A stretch of DNA of 9,283 nt. Origin: Alphaproteobacteria bacterium. GTDB lineage: Bacteria > Pseudomonadota > Alphaproteobacteria > UBA828. Shown in pieces: positions 1-6,649 of this stretch. A model generated the notes under the pieces. The model ran no database searches. It worked only from the letters and a program-made list of their open reading frames with translations, and was not told where the DNA came from. A program made the position numbers and the translations under genes. How positions within the stretch are numbered: the stretch's first letter is position 1; each line of letters starts with the position of its first letter. The stretch spans positions 1 to 9,283 of the forward strand of contig JABJCZ010000181.1 of assembly GCA_018668475.1 (NCBI GenBank), read 5' to 3'.

Positions 1-478
1 AACTATCCTCGGCCGTCGCGCTGTCAGCTGTGCGGCCCTGCCGCACTTCATTGATCGCTGAATTGAGGGCCTGTGCTGTAACGCCAGCATCTGCCAGTGC
101 CTTTCCGGCTGCCGTCTCCTTGGCCATCACCAGGGCAAGGAGCATGCGCTCGACGGTAACGAAACTGTCTCCGGATTTGTTGGCAATTTCCTGCGCCGAA
201 TCGAGAACACGGGCTGTCTCGGGCGCCATATGTATCTGACCGGCGCCACCGCCCTCGACCGTCGGGTGTTTTTCTAGCGCAGCATCCACTAGTGCCGAAG
301 CACGTTCCGCGACGCCACCCGCCGCCGTGATGAGATTGGCGGCCAACCCTTCCTCATCCTCAAGAAGGGCCTTCAACAAATGTTCGGAAGTTAACTGCTG
401 GTGGCCGCGCCTTAACGCCAGGCCCAACGCGGCCTGAATCAATCCGCGGGAACGCTCAGTGAATTTTTCCTGATCCAT
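1..478 (-). CDS. clpB: ATP-dependent disaggregase ClpB, N-terminal part (runs off left edge)
   Basis: This is the first 159 codons of ClpB, the Hsp100 AAA+ disaggregase that threads aggregated proteins through its hexameric pore together with DnaK in the cytoplasm. The protein begins MDQEKFTERSRGLIQ and shows the two-repeat Clp N-terminal domain: repeat 1 contains HQQLTSEHLLKALLEDEEG (about residues 31-49), and repeat 2 contains GDSFVTVERMLLALVMAKE (about 107-125). The end reads VRQGRTADSATAEDS, where the family goes on into the first AAA+ domain. Nucleotide-binding domains lie outside the window. The ATG at 478-476 is preceded by GGAGTAGGG at 491-483, a good ribosome-binding site, and matches the family start. 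A sigma-32-like promoter lies about 100 bases upstream, which fits heat-shock control. It follows the DUF4167 gene on the same strand but probably has its own promoter. The presence of the N-domain separates it from ClpA/ClpX, and the sequence is most like ClpB. Confidence 0.95.
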   Translation of the reverse strand, partial: MDQEKFTERSRGLIQAALGLALRRGHQQLTSEHLLKALLEDEEGLAANLITAAGGVAERASALVDAALEKHPTVEGGGAGQIHMAPETARVLDSAQEIANKSGDSFVTVERMLLALVMAKETAAGKALADAGVTAQALNSAINEVRQGRTADSATAEDS

Positions 479-541
479 ATCGCCCTACTCCATCGGCCGC
501 CCTACCAATTGAGCCGACCCAGGTCGCACTCGTGTTCAGGT

Positions 542-556
542 AACTGGGCGCCAGTT
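542..556 (-). other. short stem-loop in the predicted clpB leader
   Basis: AACTGG and CCAGTT form a perfect 6-bp inverted repeat around a 3-base loop. It lies between the predicted clpB transcription start (about 570) and the ATG. No T-run follows on the minus strand, so it is not a typical intrinsic terminator. It may be a 5'-end stabilising hairpin or chance. Confidence 0.3.
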
Positions 557-576
557 CAGACTGTGGTGTGGATCGT

Positions 577-604
577 ATATGGGTATCCGTCAGCGTGACG
601 CAAG
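577..604 (-). promoter_or_regulatory. putative sigma-32 (RpoH) heat-shock promoter of clpB
   Basis: On the minus strand CTTGCGT (604-598) is followed after 13 bases (597-585) by ACCCATAT (584-577). The known RpoH consensus is CTTGAAA, a 13-17 base spacer, then CCCCATNT. The core CTTG, the CCCAT and the final T are all matched, and the spacer length is right. Transcription would begin near 570 and give a leader of about 90 bases before the clpB ATG at 478. clpB is a classical RpoH target, so position, orientation and sequence agree. The match is by eye; no transcript data are available. Confidence 0.65.
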
Positions 605-665
605 ATGCCGGAACCGTCCCGCAGCTACAAAATTTGCTCCGGGCGAAATGCTTTGTCGGCGACCG

Positions 666-1244
666 TCAGACAGAAGCCTGGTCATCGTCCTCGCCTAGCG
701 CGCGCATCAACCCTTCGTCACTGGGTGCAGCCGAAACGCCCGAACTTACCTTGGGGGCGTTTACGACCTTGGGCGCATCTACAGTGGCGTCGGTGCTGGA
801 AGTCACTTCGGGTGCCGTATCTTCAGCAGTTTCCGCCGAATTGTTCTTGCTCTCGACCGCACTCTCCGACGGACGGGTCACGGGGCGATTGTCATTGCTG
901 TCATTGTTCGCCCCATTTCCAGCGTCGGCCTCGTCCTGATTATTTCCACGTTGCGCGCCGTTGGCCTGCTTGGGTTTCGCCTCGCCTCCATTAGCGTTCA
1001 TCACGCGAAAATAATGCTCTGCATGCTGAAAAAAGTTCTCTGCCGCTATTCGGTCGCCCGCCAAAAGCGCGTCCCGACCGAGGGCCTGATATTTCTCGAT
1101 AACTTGCGAGGCGTTGCCGCGAATTCTGCCTTCAGGGCCGTTACTGTCAAAATTGGTGTTGCGGCCCTGTTGGTTTGGGCGGCGACCGCCGCGATGCCCA
1201 CGCGTACGGCGTGGGTTTTGGGATTGCTTCATTCCGTTGCTCAT
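666..1244 (-). CDS. DUF4167 domain protein of unknown function
   Basis: A predicted 192-residue protein. Residues 1-31 are basic and rich in Arg, Gly, Asn and Gln (NPRRTRGHRGGRRPNQQGRN). The DUF4167 core follows at about 32-84, with DSNGPEGRIRG and the helical stretch ending AAENFFQHAEHYFRVM, closely matching the family pattern of alphaproteobacterial proteins. The rest (about 85-192) is low-complexity, acidic and rich in Asn, Asp, Ala, Ser and Thr, with a small APKVVNAPKV repeat, and is probably disordered. No signal peptide or membrane segment is seen, so it is likely cytoplasmic. Function is not established. The arginine-rich tail and the place next to prmC, prfA and hisS suggest a link to RNA or translation, but that is inference. 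The open frame extends to a TTG at 1298, but the ATG at 1244 (GGGA five bases upstream) gives the usual family N-terminus. The ATG at 1232 is an alternative. Confidence 0.85.
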   Translation of the reverse strand: MSNGMKQSQNPRRTRGHRGGRRPNQQGRNTNFDSNGPEGRIRGNASQVIEKYQALGRDALLAGDRIAAENFFQHAEHYFRVMNANGGEAKPKQANGAQRGNNQDEADAGNGANNDSNDNRPVTRPSESAVESKNNSAETAEDTAPEVTSSTDATVDAPKVVNAPKVSSGVSAAPSDEGLMRALGEDDDQASV

Positions 1245-1380
1245 TGGTGTCCCGGAGTCTGTATGCACACTACGTTTAGGTGCGGGTGTCAGCGCCAATT
1301 ACTTGGGTCACAGAAACGCCGTGTCCCCAGTCATGGAGCGGGCTCATTCGCCAGATACTTCTGAAGATGATGCGACCCAA

Positions 1381-1396
1381 GCGCGACTCCCGCGCT
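1381..1396. other. GC-rich hairpin between prmC and the DUF4167 gene
   Basis: GCGCG (1381-1385) and CGCGC (1391-1395) form a stem around the 5-base loop ACTCC; A1380 and T1396 add a sixth pair. It sits in the 239-base gap (1245-1483) between prmC and the DUF4167 gene. No T-run follows on either strand, so termination is doubtful. I see nothing else secure in this gap and no clear promoter for the DUF4167 gene. Confidence 0.25.
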
Positions 1397-1483
1397 CTCC
1401 TGTCTGTCGCTGCAATGAACGTAACCAGCATCGCCCACTTTGCAAGCCTAAACTTCATTATCTGAACAAATCATTAGCATTGC

Positions 1484-2374
1484 CTACCTACGCTTCGGCG
1501 TCGATCCGGCGTGGCCATACACCGCACATCGCTCAATTCCGGCAAGATCGGTGCATCGTTCCAATTCAACGAGACCGCCTGTGAGGAAAATTTGGCCAAC
1601 TCGGCTCGCCTGGTCTCGACCAAATTCGGCGATAACCACCCCGCCCGAAGCCAGCTGCGGTGCCAGTTGCAGCGCCAGCGCGGTATATGCGTCGTCTCCT
1701 TGCGCGCCTGCGAACAGGGCGGTGGCAGGCTCATACGCGACGACATCAGTTGCCATCGTCGCCCGCTCGTTTTCACCCACATAGGGCGGATTAGTGACGA
1801 TTATGTCGAACTGCCCAAAGATTGCCTGCGTCCAATCACCAACAATGAATTGCGCCCGGGCGCCAACATCAGCCCGAACGGCATTGCGACGGGCGATTAC
1901 AACTGCGTCCGAATTGTTATCTACCCCAAGACCGGTCGCTGAAGCGATTTCGTGCAGTATCGAAATCAACAAACATCCGCTGCCTACCCCAAGGTCCAGA
2001 ATGCGGAGCCCCGGTGGTGGCGCCGGCAGGTGCCGCAACGCTGCCGCAACCACGGTTTCACTATCTGGACGCGGGATCAGGGTTGCCGGTGACACCTCAA
2101 ATGGCAGGCTCCAGAAATCCTTTTCACCGACAATATAGGCAATGGGCTCATGCGCTTCGCGGCGCACTACCAACGTCTCGAACCGGCGGATCAGAGCAGC
2201 TGGCAATACCTCATCCCGCTTTGCAAGTATCTCCTCATCCCGCAATCCGGCCGCGTGTCGCAATAACAGACGCGCATCAAGCCGGGGACTCTCAACACTG
2301 GCACCCCGCAAGCGCGATGCGGCGGCAGCCAGAGCACCCCCGACGGTTGATTGGTCGTGCGCCGGCGCGCTCAC
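1484..2374 (-). CDS. prmC: peptide chain release factor N5-glutamine methyltransferase PrmC
   Basis: PrmC (HemK) uses S-adenosylmethionine to methylate the glutamine of the GGQ motif in release factors RF1 and RF2, which speeds peptide release at stop codons. The 296-residue protein is close to the usual size. It has the N-terminal helical substrate-binding domain (about 1-95), the family motif IPRPDSE (100-106), the SAM-binding motif I DLGVGSG (127-133), and the catalytic motif NPPY (195-198), which binds the glutamine amide. The start is GTG at 2374, whose last two bases overlap the prfA stop in a GTGA arrangement, implying translational coupling. Its substrate RF1 is encoded immediately upstream. 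Nothing is missing from the active site. NPPY is shared with N6-adenine DNA methylases and with PrmB, but the PRPDSE motif and operon context favour PrmC strongly. Confidence 0.97.
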   Translation of the reverse strand: MSAPAHDQSTVGGALAAAASRLRGASVESPRLDARLLLRHAAGLRDEEILAKRDEVLPAALIRRFETLVVRREAHEPIAYIVGEKDFWSLPFEVSPATLIPRPDSETVVAAALRHLPAPPPGLRILDLGVGSGCLLISILHEIASATGLGVDNNSDAVVIARRNAVRADVGARAQFIVGDWTQAIFGQFDIIVTNPPYVGENERATMATDVVAYEPATALFAGAQGDDAYTALALQLAPQLASGGVVIAEFGRDQASRVGQIFLTGGLVELERCTDLAGIERCAVYGHAGSTPKRR

Positions 2375-3444
2375 CCACTCGTCGCCAGACGCTGCGCCTG
2401 ATCTTCGGTTACGAGTGCGTCGATGACTTCGTCCAACGACTCTCCGTTCAAGACACGCTCGAGCTTGTAGAGCGTCAGATTGATTCGGTGGTCCGTGACC
2501 CGGCCCTGCGGAAAATTGTAGGTGCGGATGCGCTCCGAGCGATCGCCAGAGCCGACCTGCCCCTTACGCTCGGCGGCTCTTTCCGCATCGCGTTCCTGAC
2601 GCTCCTGCTCATACACCCGCGCGCGCAGCACTTTCAACGCCTTGGCCTTGTTTTTGTGTTGAGATTTCTCATCCTGCTGCGTCACCACCAGACCGGTCGG
2701 CAGGTGCGTAAGACGCACCGCACTATCGGTGGTGTTCACGCTCTGCCCGCCAGGGCCACTCGCGCGATAGACGTCAACTCGAATATCCTTGTCCTCGATG
2801 TGTACATCGACTTCTTCGGCCTCTGGCAGCACGGCCACTGTTGCCGCAGACGTGTGAATTCGTCCGCTGGTTTCCGTTTCCGGCACACGCTGAACCCGGT
2901 GCACACCGGATTCAAACTTCAAGCGGGCAAACACCCCTCGGCCATTGATCGAGATAATCGCTTCCTTGATCCCGCCCAGTCCGGTTTCCGACATAGAGAC
3001 AATTTCAAATTTCCAGCGCCGCGCCTCGGCATAGCGCTGGTACATTCGCATCAGGTCGCCACCGAACAGCGCCGCTTCGTCACCGCCCGTGCCAGCTCGA
3101 ATTTCAAGAATGGCGTTCTTCTCGTCTGCTTCGTCTTTCGGCAACAGAAGTAATTTCACATCCTGTTCCATCGACGGCAGCGATACCTTCAACTCTTCCA
3201 GCTCGGCCTCGGCAAGCGTCTTCATCTCCTCGTCGCCCGAGCTGTCATTGATCAGTTCCGCGAGCTCTATGAACTCGTCACGCGCCTCGCGCAATTTTTC
3301 GATGCCTTCAATCACCGGGGACAACTGGCTGTATTCCCGGCTCAGGCGCACACGATCATCCGCCGAAATCTCGGGGGCCGAAAGCGCAGTACCAACTTCT
3401 TCATAGCGTGCGACAACCTGATCGAGACGATCTTCAAGGCTCAT
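2371..3444 (-). CDS. prfA: peptide chain release factor 1 (RF1)
   Basis: RF1 recognises UAA and UAG in the ribosomal A site and triggers hydrolysis of the peptidyl-tRNA. The protein has 357 residues, normal for the family. In order: N-terminal helical domain (about 1-105), the conserved [15 protein letters not shown] segment (117-131), the stop-codon reading tripeptide PET (188-190) in [18 protein letters not shown], and the GGQ loop [15 protein letters not shown] (229-243) with the catalytic Gln234, the target of PrmC. The PxT form marks RF1; RF2 would have SPF. The ATG at 3444 overlaps the hisS stop as ATGA, with GAGG (3455-3452) seven bases upstream as ribosome-binding site. The gene sits between hisS and prmC in a tightly overlapped translation operon. 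No frameshift signal of the RF2 kind is present. Confidence 0.98.
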   Translation of the reverse strand: MSLEDRLDQVVARYEEVGTALSAPEISADDRVRLSREYSQLSPVIEGIEKLREARDEFIELAELINDSSGDEEMKTLAEAELEELKVSLPSMEQDVKLLLLPKDEADEKNAILEIRAGTGGDEAALFGGDLMRMYQRYAEARRWKFEIVSMSETGLGGIKEAIISINGRGVFARLKFESGVHRVQRVPETETSGRIHTSAATVAVLPEAEEVDVHIEDKDIRVDVYRASGPGGQSVNTTDSAVRLTHLPTGLVVTQQDEKSQHKNKAKALKVLRARVYEQERQERDAERAAERKGQVGSGDRSERIRTYNFPQGRVTDHRINLTLYKLERVLNGESLDEVIDALVTEDQAQRLATSG

Positions 3445-4706
3445 GACTGAGCCTCGCTCGCATGTTTGTAGACACCGAGGGCACCAGCCAAGCTATTGAA
3501 TGGGACCTCTTGCTGGTCACCGGACTCAAGGTCCCGCACTGTCGCGGCACCGCGTTCGATTTCATCCTCACCAATGATCACCGCAGCAACCGCCCGTGCC
3601 TGATTGGCCTTCTTCATTCGCTTGGAGAGGTTTCCCCGAAAGCCGAGGTCAACCGTAAACCCGGCTCGACGCAGCTGGTTGGTGACCTCCAATGCCACCG
3701 TTTGCGCATCATCGCCGATCGGTATGACCGCCACTGGCCTGGGTGCATCCGGCGGCGCATCGGCGAGCATCGCCAGCCGCTCAAGCCCGGCTGCCCACCC
3801 CACTCCCGGGGTGGCCGGCCCGCCCATGACCTCCACAAGGCCATCGTAGCGACCGCCCGCCAACACCGCCCCCTGAGCCCCAAGCTCGGTTGTCGTGAAT
3901 TCAAATGCCGTATGGCAGTAGTAGTCCAACCCGCGCACCAGGTGCGTGTTGTGCGTAAAAGCGATACCCAGGCGATCCAGCCCCTCACAAACCGTCGAAA
4001 AAAAGGCCCGCGACGGCTCGTTCAGCGAGTCCTCAAGACGAGGCGCATTTTTAATAACGGCGCGGTCGCTGTCATTTTTGGAATCGAGTATTCGCAGAGG
4101 GTTTCTCGTCAAGCGCTCCCGACTTTCTTCCGACAACGCGTCGACGTGACCCGACAAGTACCCGACCAGCGCATCACGATAGGCGGCCCGGCTTTCGGCA
4201 TCACCGAGACTATTCAATTCCAGTGTGGTTTTGCCCAAAACACCGATGTCGTTGAGCACATGGGCGCCCAGCGTAATAATCTCGATGTCGCCTAGTGGCT
4301 CGGGCACACCCAACAACTCCGCACCAATTTGATGAAACTGGCGAAGCCGACCCTTCTGGGGCCGCTCGTATCGAAACATCGGCCCGTTGTAAAAGAACTT
4401 CAGTGGCAGGTTCTGGCTAAGTCCGCCGCTGATCAGGGCGCGGGCGACCCCGGCAGTATTCTCAGGGCGCAACGTGAGGCTGGAGCCACCACGGTCCGCA
4501 AAGGTGTACATTTCCTTGGTTACAATATCGGACGTATCACCGAGGGTCCGTTGAAAGACTTCGGTAAACTCGAATATCGGTGTCGAAATTTCGCCATAGC
4601 CGTATCGCGCCGCGATATCGCGGGCGTGCCCGCTCACATGTGCATGCCGCCGACTATCTTCCGGCAATAGATCATGCGTGCCACGAACAGGTTGCAGTTT
4701 TGCCAA
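3441..4706 (-). CDS. hisS: histidine--tRNA ligase (HisRS)
   Basis: A class II aminoacyl-tRNA synthetase that charges tRNA-His with histidine. Using the TTG at 4706 the protein has 421 residues and begins [17 protein letters not shown], the usual HisRS start. Motif 2 lies at about 108-126 ([19 protein letters not shown]), the histidine-specific motif RGLDYY at 258-263, and motif 3 [11 protein letters not shown] at 301-311. The C-terminal anticodon-binding domain starts near 325. All expected active-site segments are present. An in-frame ATG at 4742 would add 12 residues, but it has no ribosome-binding site and lies in the loop of a GC hairpin, whereas the TTG has GGAG eight bases upstream (4718-4715). 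The stop overlaps the prfA start by four bases. rodZ ends about 120 bases upstream and may share the transcript. Motif 2 is of the ordinary bacterial type, not the divergent alphaproteobacterial one. Confidence 0.96.
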   Translation of the reverse strand: MAKLQPVRGTHDLLPEDSRRHAHVSGHARDIAARYGYGEISTPIFEFTEVFQRTLGDTSDIVTKEMYTFADRGGSSLTLRPENTAGVARALISGGLSQNLPLKFFYNGPMFRYERPQKGRLRQFHQIGAELLGVPEPLGDIEIITLGAHVLNDIGVLGKTTLELNSLGDAESRAAYRDALVGYLSGHVDALSEESRERLTRNPLRILDSKNDSDRAVIKNAPRLEDSLNEPSRAFFSTVCEGLDRLGIAFTHNTHLVRGLDYYCHTAFEFTTTELGAQGAVLAGGRYDGLVEVMGGPATPGVGWAAGLERLAMLADAPPDAPRPVAVIPIGDDAQTVALEVTNQLRRAGFTVDLGFRGNLSKRMKKANQARAVAAVIIGEDEIERGAATVRDLESGDQQEVPFNSLAGALGVYKHASEAQS

Positions 4707-4714
4707 CAGTGATA

Positions 4715-4718
4715 CTCC
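4715..4718 (-). promoter_or_regulatory. ribosome-binding site deciding a TTG start for hisS
   Basis: GGAG on the minus strand, eight bases before the TTG at 4706-4704. It supports TTG as the hisS start over the upstream in-frame ATG (4742) and GTG (4730). No comparable purine motif precedes the ATG. Confidence 0.6.
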
Positions 4719-4733
4719 ATGTGACGTCACCTC

Positions 4734-4751
4734 GCCCCGCATGATCGGGGC
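4734..4751 (-). other. GC hairpin in the hisS leader
   Basis: GCCCCG (4734-4739) pairs with CGGGGC (4746-4751) around a 6-base loop; on the minus strand the loop reads ATCATG and holds the alternative hisS ATG. No T-run follows, so a terminator is unlikely. A perfect 10-base palindrome, GTGACGTCAC, lies just downstream at 4721-4730. No histidine-rich leader peptide is seen, so classical his attenuation is not supported. Confidence 0.35.
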
Positions 4752-4828
4752 AGCGGAGCGCGGCCTTCAGTTTCCGAGGGAACAGCTTGCCCCGGTTGAA
4801 ATGGGAAATTGAGCCCGCGAATAACCGC

Positions 4829-6349
4829 TTACTCAGTCGTAATTCCGGCTTTCAGCTGCTCTGCATCCAATACAACATCACGCCGCACAACGCCAATCGG
4901 ACCAACGGACTGAACAACGACACCATCAACACTGATCTGCAGGGCACCGGCATTGCCGGTCACCATTACGAGACCTTCACGGTCAGGAACGCGATAGCTG
5001 TCGCCAGCGCGGAGAATACGGGTCAGCAACAGCTCGTTCTGCGGACCCTGAACCTGAACCCAGCTATCCGCTTTCGCGGTGATGACGACCCGGTAATCTT
5101 CATTTCCCCGGCCATAAACCTGTGGCACGTACGTTTGCCCGGATGTTGCACTGGAGGCGCCTTGAAGCCCTAGCGCGCCACGCCCGTCAGCGCCCTCAAG
5201 TGATGCACCAACCGCGCCTTCGTTCAACGTTTCCGTCGCACCGGATGGCGTTGTCGCGGCATCTTCCACCACATCACGCCCGGCATCCGAACTTGCTGTA
5301 TCCCACAGGGAAGTCGACTGGTCGCTGGCCGTCGTCTCAATCGTCCCGATCGTCTCAGCTGAAGAGTTCGAAGTATCCGCTGCAACGGGATCACTTGCTA
5401 AAGCAGGCGGCGTGTCGGGGGCCTCCACGGCAGCGACGTCAAGTTCCACATCATCTACTGCATCGATGACTTCAGTTACGATCGCGGGCGCGGGCGCAGG
5501 CGCAGGCTCAGGATCGACGACGACACCTTCAGATGCCGACTCATCAACCGCGACTGCTTCGTCCCACAGCGAGGTGTTGGAAACAGGCGATTGTCCACCA
5601 TCACTACCAACGTCAGCCTCTGGCGCCTCAGCGACAGGGGGGACCAGGGTCGCATTGTCCGCCGACACAAAGCTATCGGTGGCAGTGGTCGAATCGTCAG
5701 TCGCTTTATCGGTCGTGTCTGCTATATCCAACGACGACTCCTCATCGACCCCGCCCACGGACGCCTCGGTGTTGAGCTCGGACGCAGCGTCAACCCGCGC
5801 GTCAGCCGCGGCCACTTCCTCCGCCGTATCCACACCCGCAGCTTCTGTCAGCTTGCTCGACAGGTCGCTTACCAGGTCGGTATCGTCGGTGCCGCGCATT
5901 GAATAGTAATACCAGCCCCCGTAGGCCGCACCGGCCAGAACCAGAACAGCCAGAATCAGCCATGGTTTCGGCGCCCGGCCTTCCTTGCTGGGTACTGGAA
6001 AAGATAATGGGGACTGAAATCCGCCGGAGACGCTCTCCTGCTTGTAGCGCCGGATCATGTCTTCCGGGTCAAGCCCGAGAAATTCGGAATAGCTGCGCAG
6101 GAAACCGACGGCGTAGGTATTGCCCGGCAAATCCGCAAAGCGGCCCTCTTCCAGCGATTCCAGATGCGCGTGCTGAATGCGCAATGCTTTTGCGACATCC
6201 GGCAACTCAACGCCAGCCTTCAAACGTGCCTGACGCAGCGCAATGCACAGGCTCGGCTGCACATTTTCGTCGGCGTTTTCGCGCGACTGAGGTTGCCCAT
6301 CCAGTTCAGGCTCCAACGGCTTGAACGACGGGTTTTTGCGCTTCTCCAT
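4829..6349 (-). CDS. rodZ: RodZ-type cytoskeletal membrane protein (HTH, one TM segment, DUF4115)
   Basis: RodZ links the MreB cytoskeleton to the cell-wall elongation machinery. The 506-residue protein has a cytoplasmic helix-turn-helix domain of the HTH_25 type (about 34-104; LRQARLKAGVELPDVAKAL and the YAVGFLRSYSEFLGLDPEDM segment typical of RodZ), a single membrane span at about 129-149 (PWLILAVLVLAGAAYGGWYYY), a long acidic spacer rich in Ala, Asp, Ser, Thr and Val (about 154-405), and a C-terminal DUF4115 beta domain (about 416-494; SWVQVQGPQNELLLTRILRAG). The order implies N-terminus inside and the C-terminal domain in the periplasm. The length exceeds E. coli RodZ (337 residues) because of the spacer, in which TSLWD occurs twice (259-263 and 346-350). 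The start is ATG 6349 with GAGG at 6362-6359; the frame reaches a TTG at 6397 but that lacks support. It lies upstream of hisS on the same strand. Confidence 0.9.
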   Translation of the reverse strand: MEKRKNPSFKPLEPELDGQPQSRENADENVQPSLCIALRQARLKAGVELPDVAKALRIQHAHLESLEEGRFADLPGNTYAVGFLRSYSEFLGLDPEDMIRRYKQESVSGGFQSPLSFPVPSKEGRAPKPWLILAVLVLAGAAYGGWYYYSMRGTDDTDLVSDLSSKLTEAAGVDTAEEVAAADARVDAASELNTEASVGGVDEESSLDIADTTDKATDDSTTATDSFVSADNATLVPPVAEAPEADVGSDGGQSPVSNTSLWDEAVAVDESASEGVVVDPEPAPAPAPAIVTEVIDAVDDVELDVAAVEAPDTPPALASDPVAADTSNSSAETIGTIETTASDQSTSLWDTASSDAGRDVVEDAATTPSGATETLNEGAVGASLEGADGRGALGLQGASSATSGQTYVPQVYGRGNEDYRVVITAKADSWVQVQGPQNELLLTRILRAGDSYRVPDREGLVMVTGNAGALQISVDGVVVQSVGPIGVVRRDVVLDAEQLKAGITTE

Positions 6350-6649
6350 AGGCCTCGGCCTCACAATCCCCGCAGATCGCACCGGGTTCAACCCCAAGCG
6401 TCCCCGCGTGCAATACGTCAGCTAACGACTGACCACTCCCGAAACCGGGCCGGGCTTATGTCTTCGCCTGCTCCCACCTTGACGGTTTGCGCATACTCCC
6501 AAAGAACTGACGGGAACCGGCACGCGCAAAACCAAAGGGGAAACAGCATAATGCCCTTTGTCACGATAATCTGATAACCACTTGGCGAAATTAACACTTT
6601 TCGACGAATCGTGTAAAGCGATAGCGCGGCAGATGAACCCTGCCAGCAA
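6350..6649. other. intergenic region between the flavoprotein gene and rodZ
   Basis: About 300 bases with no recognised gene or RNA. Open frames here are short or extend into the reverse-strand overlap with the flavoprotein gene, and none resembles a known protein. An imperfect -10-like TATGCT occurs on the minus strand near 6549, but it has no good -35 partner, so I do not call a rodZ promoter. Three small inverted repeats are visible: GGCAG/CTGCC (6628-6644) just past the flavoprotein stop, CAAAGGG/CCCTTTG (6533-6560), and CCCG/CGGG (6438-6449). The region probably ends the lysC transcript and holds the rodZ promoter. Confidence 0.5.
6533..6560 (-). terminator. possible weak terminator-like hairpin after the lysC unit
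   Basis: CAAAGGG (6533-6539) and CCCTTTG (6554-6560) form a 7-bp stem around a 14-base loop. On the minus strand the stem is followed at once by GTTTTGC, a short T-run. The loop is large and the stem only moderately GC-rich, so this is a weak candidate for termination of the lysC-flavoprotein transcript. It lies about 90 bases past the flavoprotein stop codon. Confidence 0.25.

Noticed and set aside
479..665. Intrinsic terminator after the DUF4167 gene
   Set aside because: The only clear stem (542-556) is not followed by a T-run and lies past the likely clpB promoter.
1245..1298. Upstream extension of the DUF4167 protein to a TTG at 1298
   Set aside because: The added residues are not part of the family N-terminus, and the ATG at 1244 gives a normal start.
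2014..3153. A 379-codon plus-strand open frame opposite prmC and prfA
   Set aside because: It is antisense to two certain genes, has no recognisable domain, and reads like a reverse-complement shadow of RF1 and PrmC codons.
3462..4295. A 277-codon plus-strand open frame opposite hisS
   Set aside because: Antisense to well-conserved HisRS, no family resemblance, and composition typical of a GC-rich shadow frame.
5412..5906. A Ser/Thr/Ala-rich 164-codon plus-strand open frame resembling a surface protein
   Set aside because: It mirrors the low-complexity Asp/Ala/Thr spacer of rodZ on the opposite strand; its repetitive look comes from that.
6350..6397. Upstream extension of RodZ to a TTG at 6397
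   Set aside because: No ribosome-binding site there; the ATG at 6349 has GAGG at a suitable distance and gives a usual cytoplasmic start.
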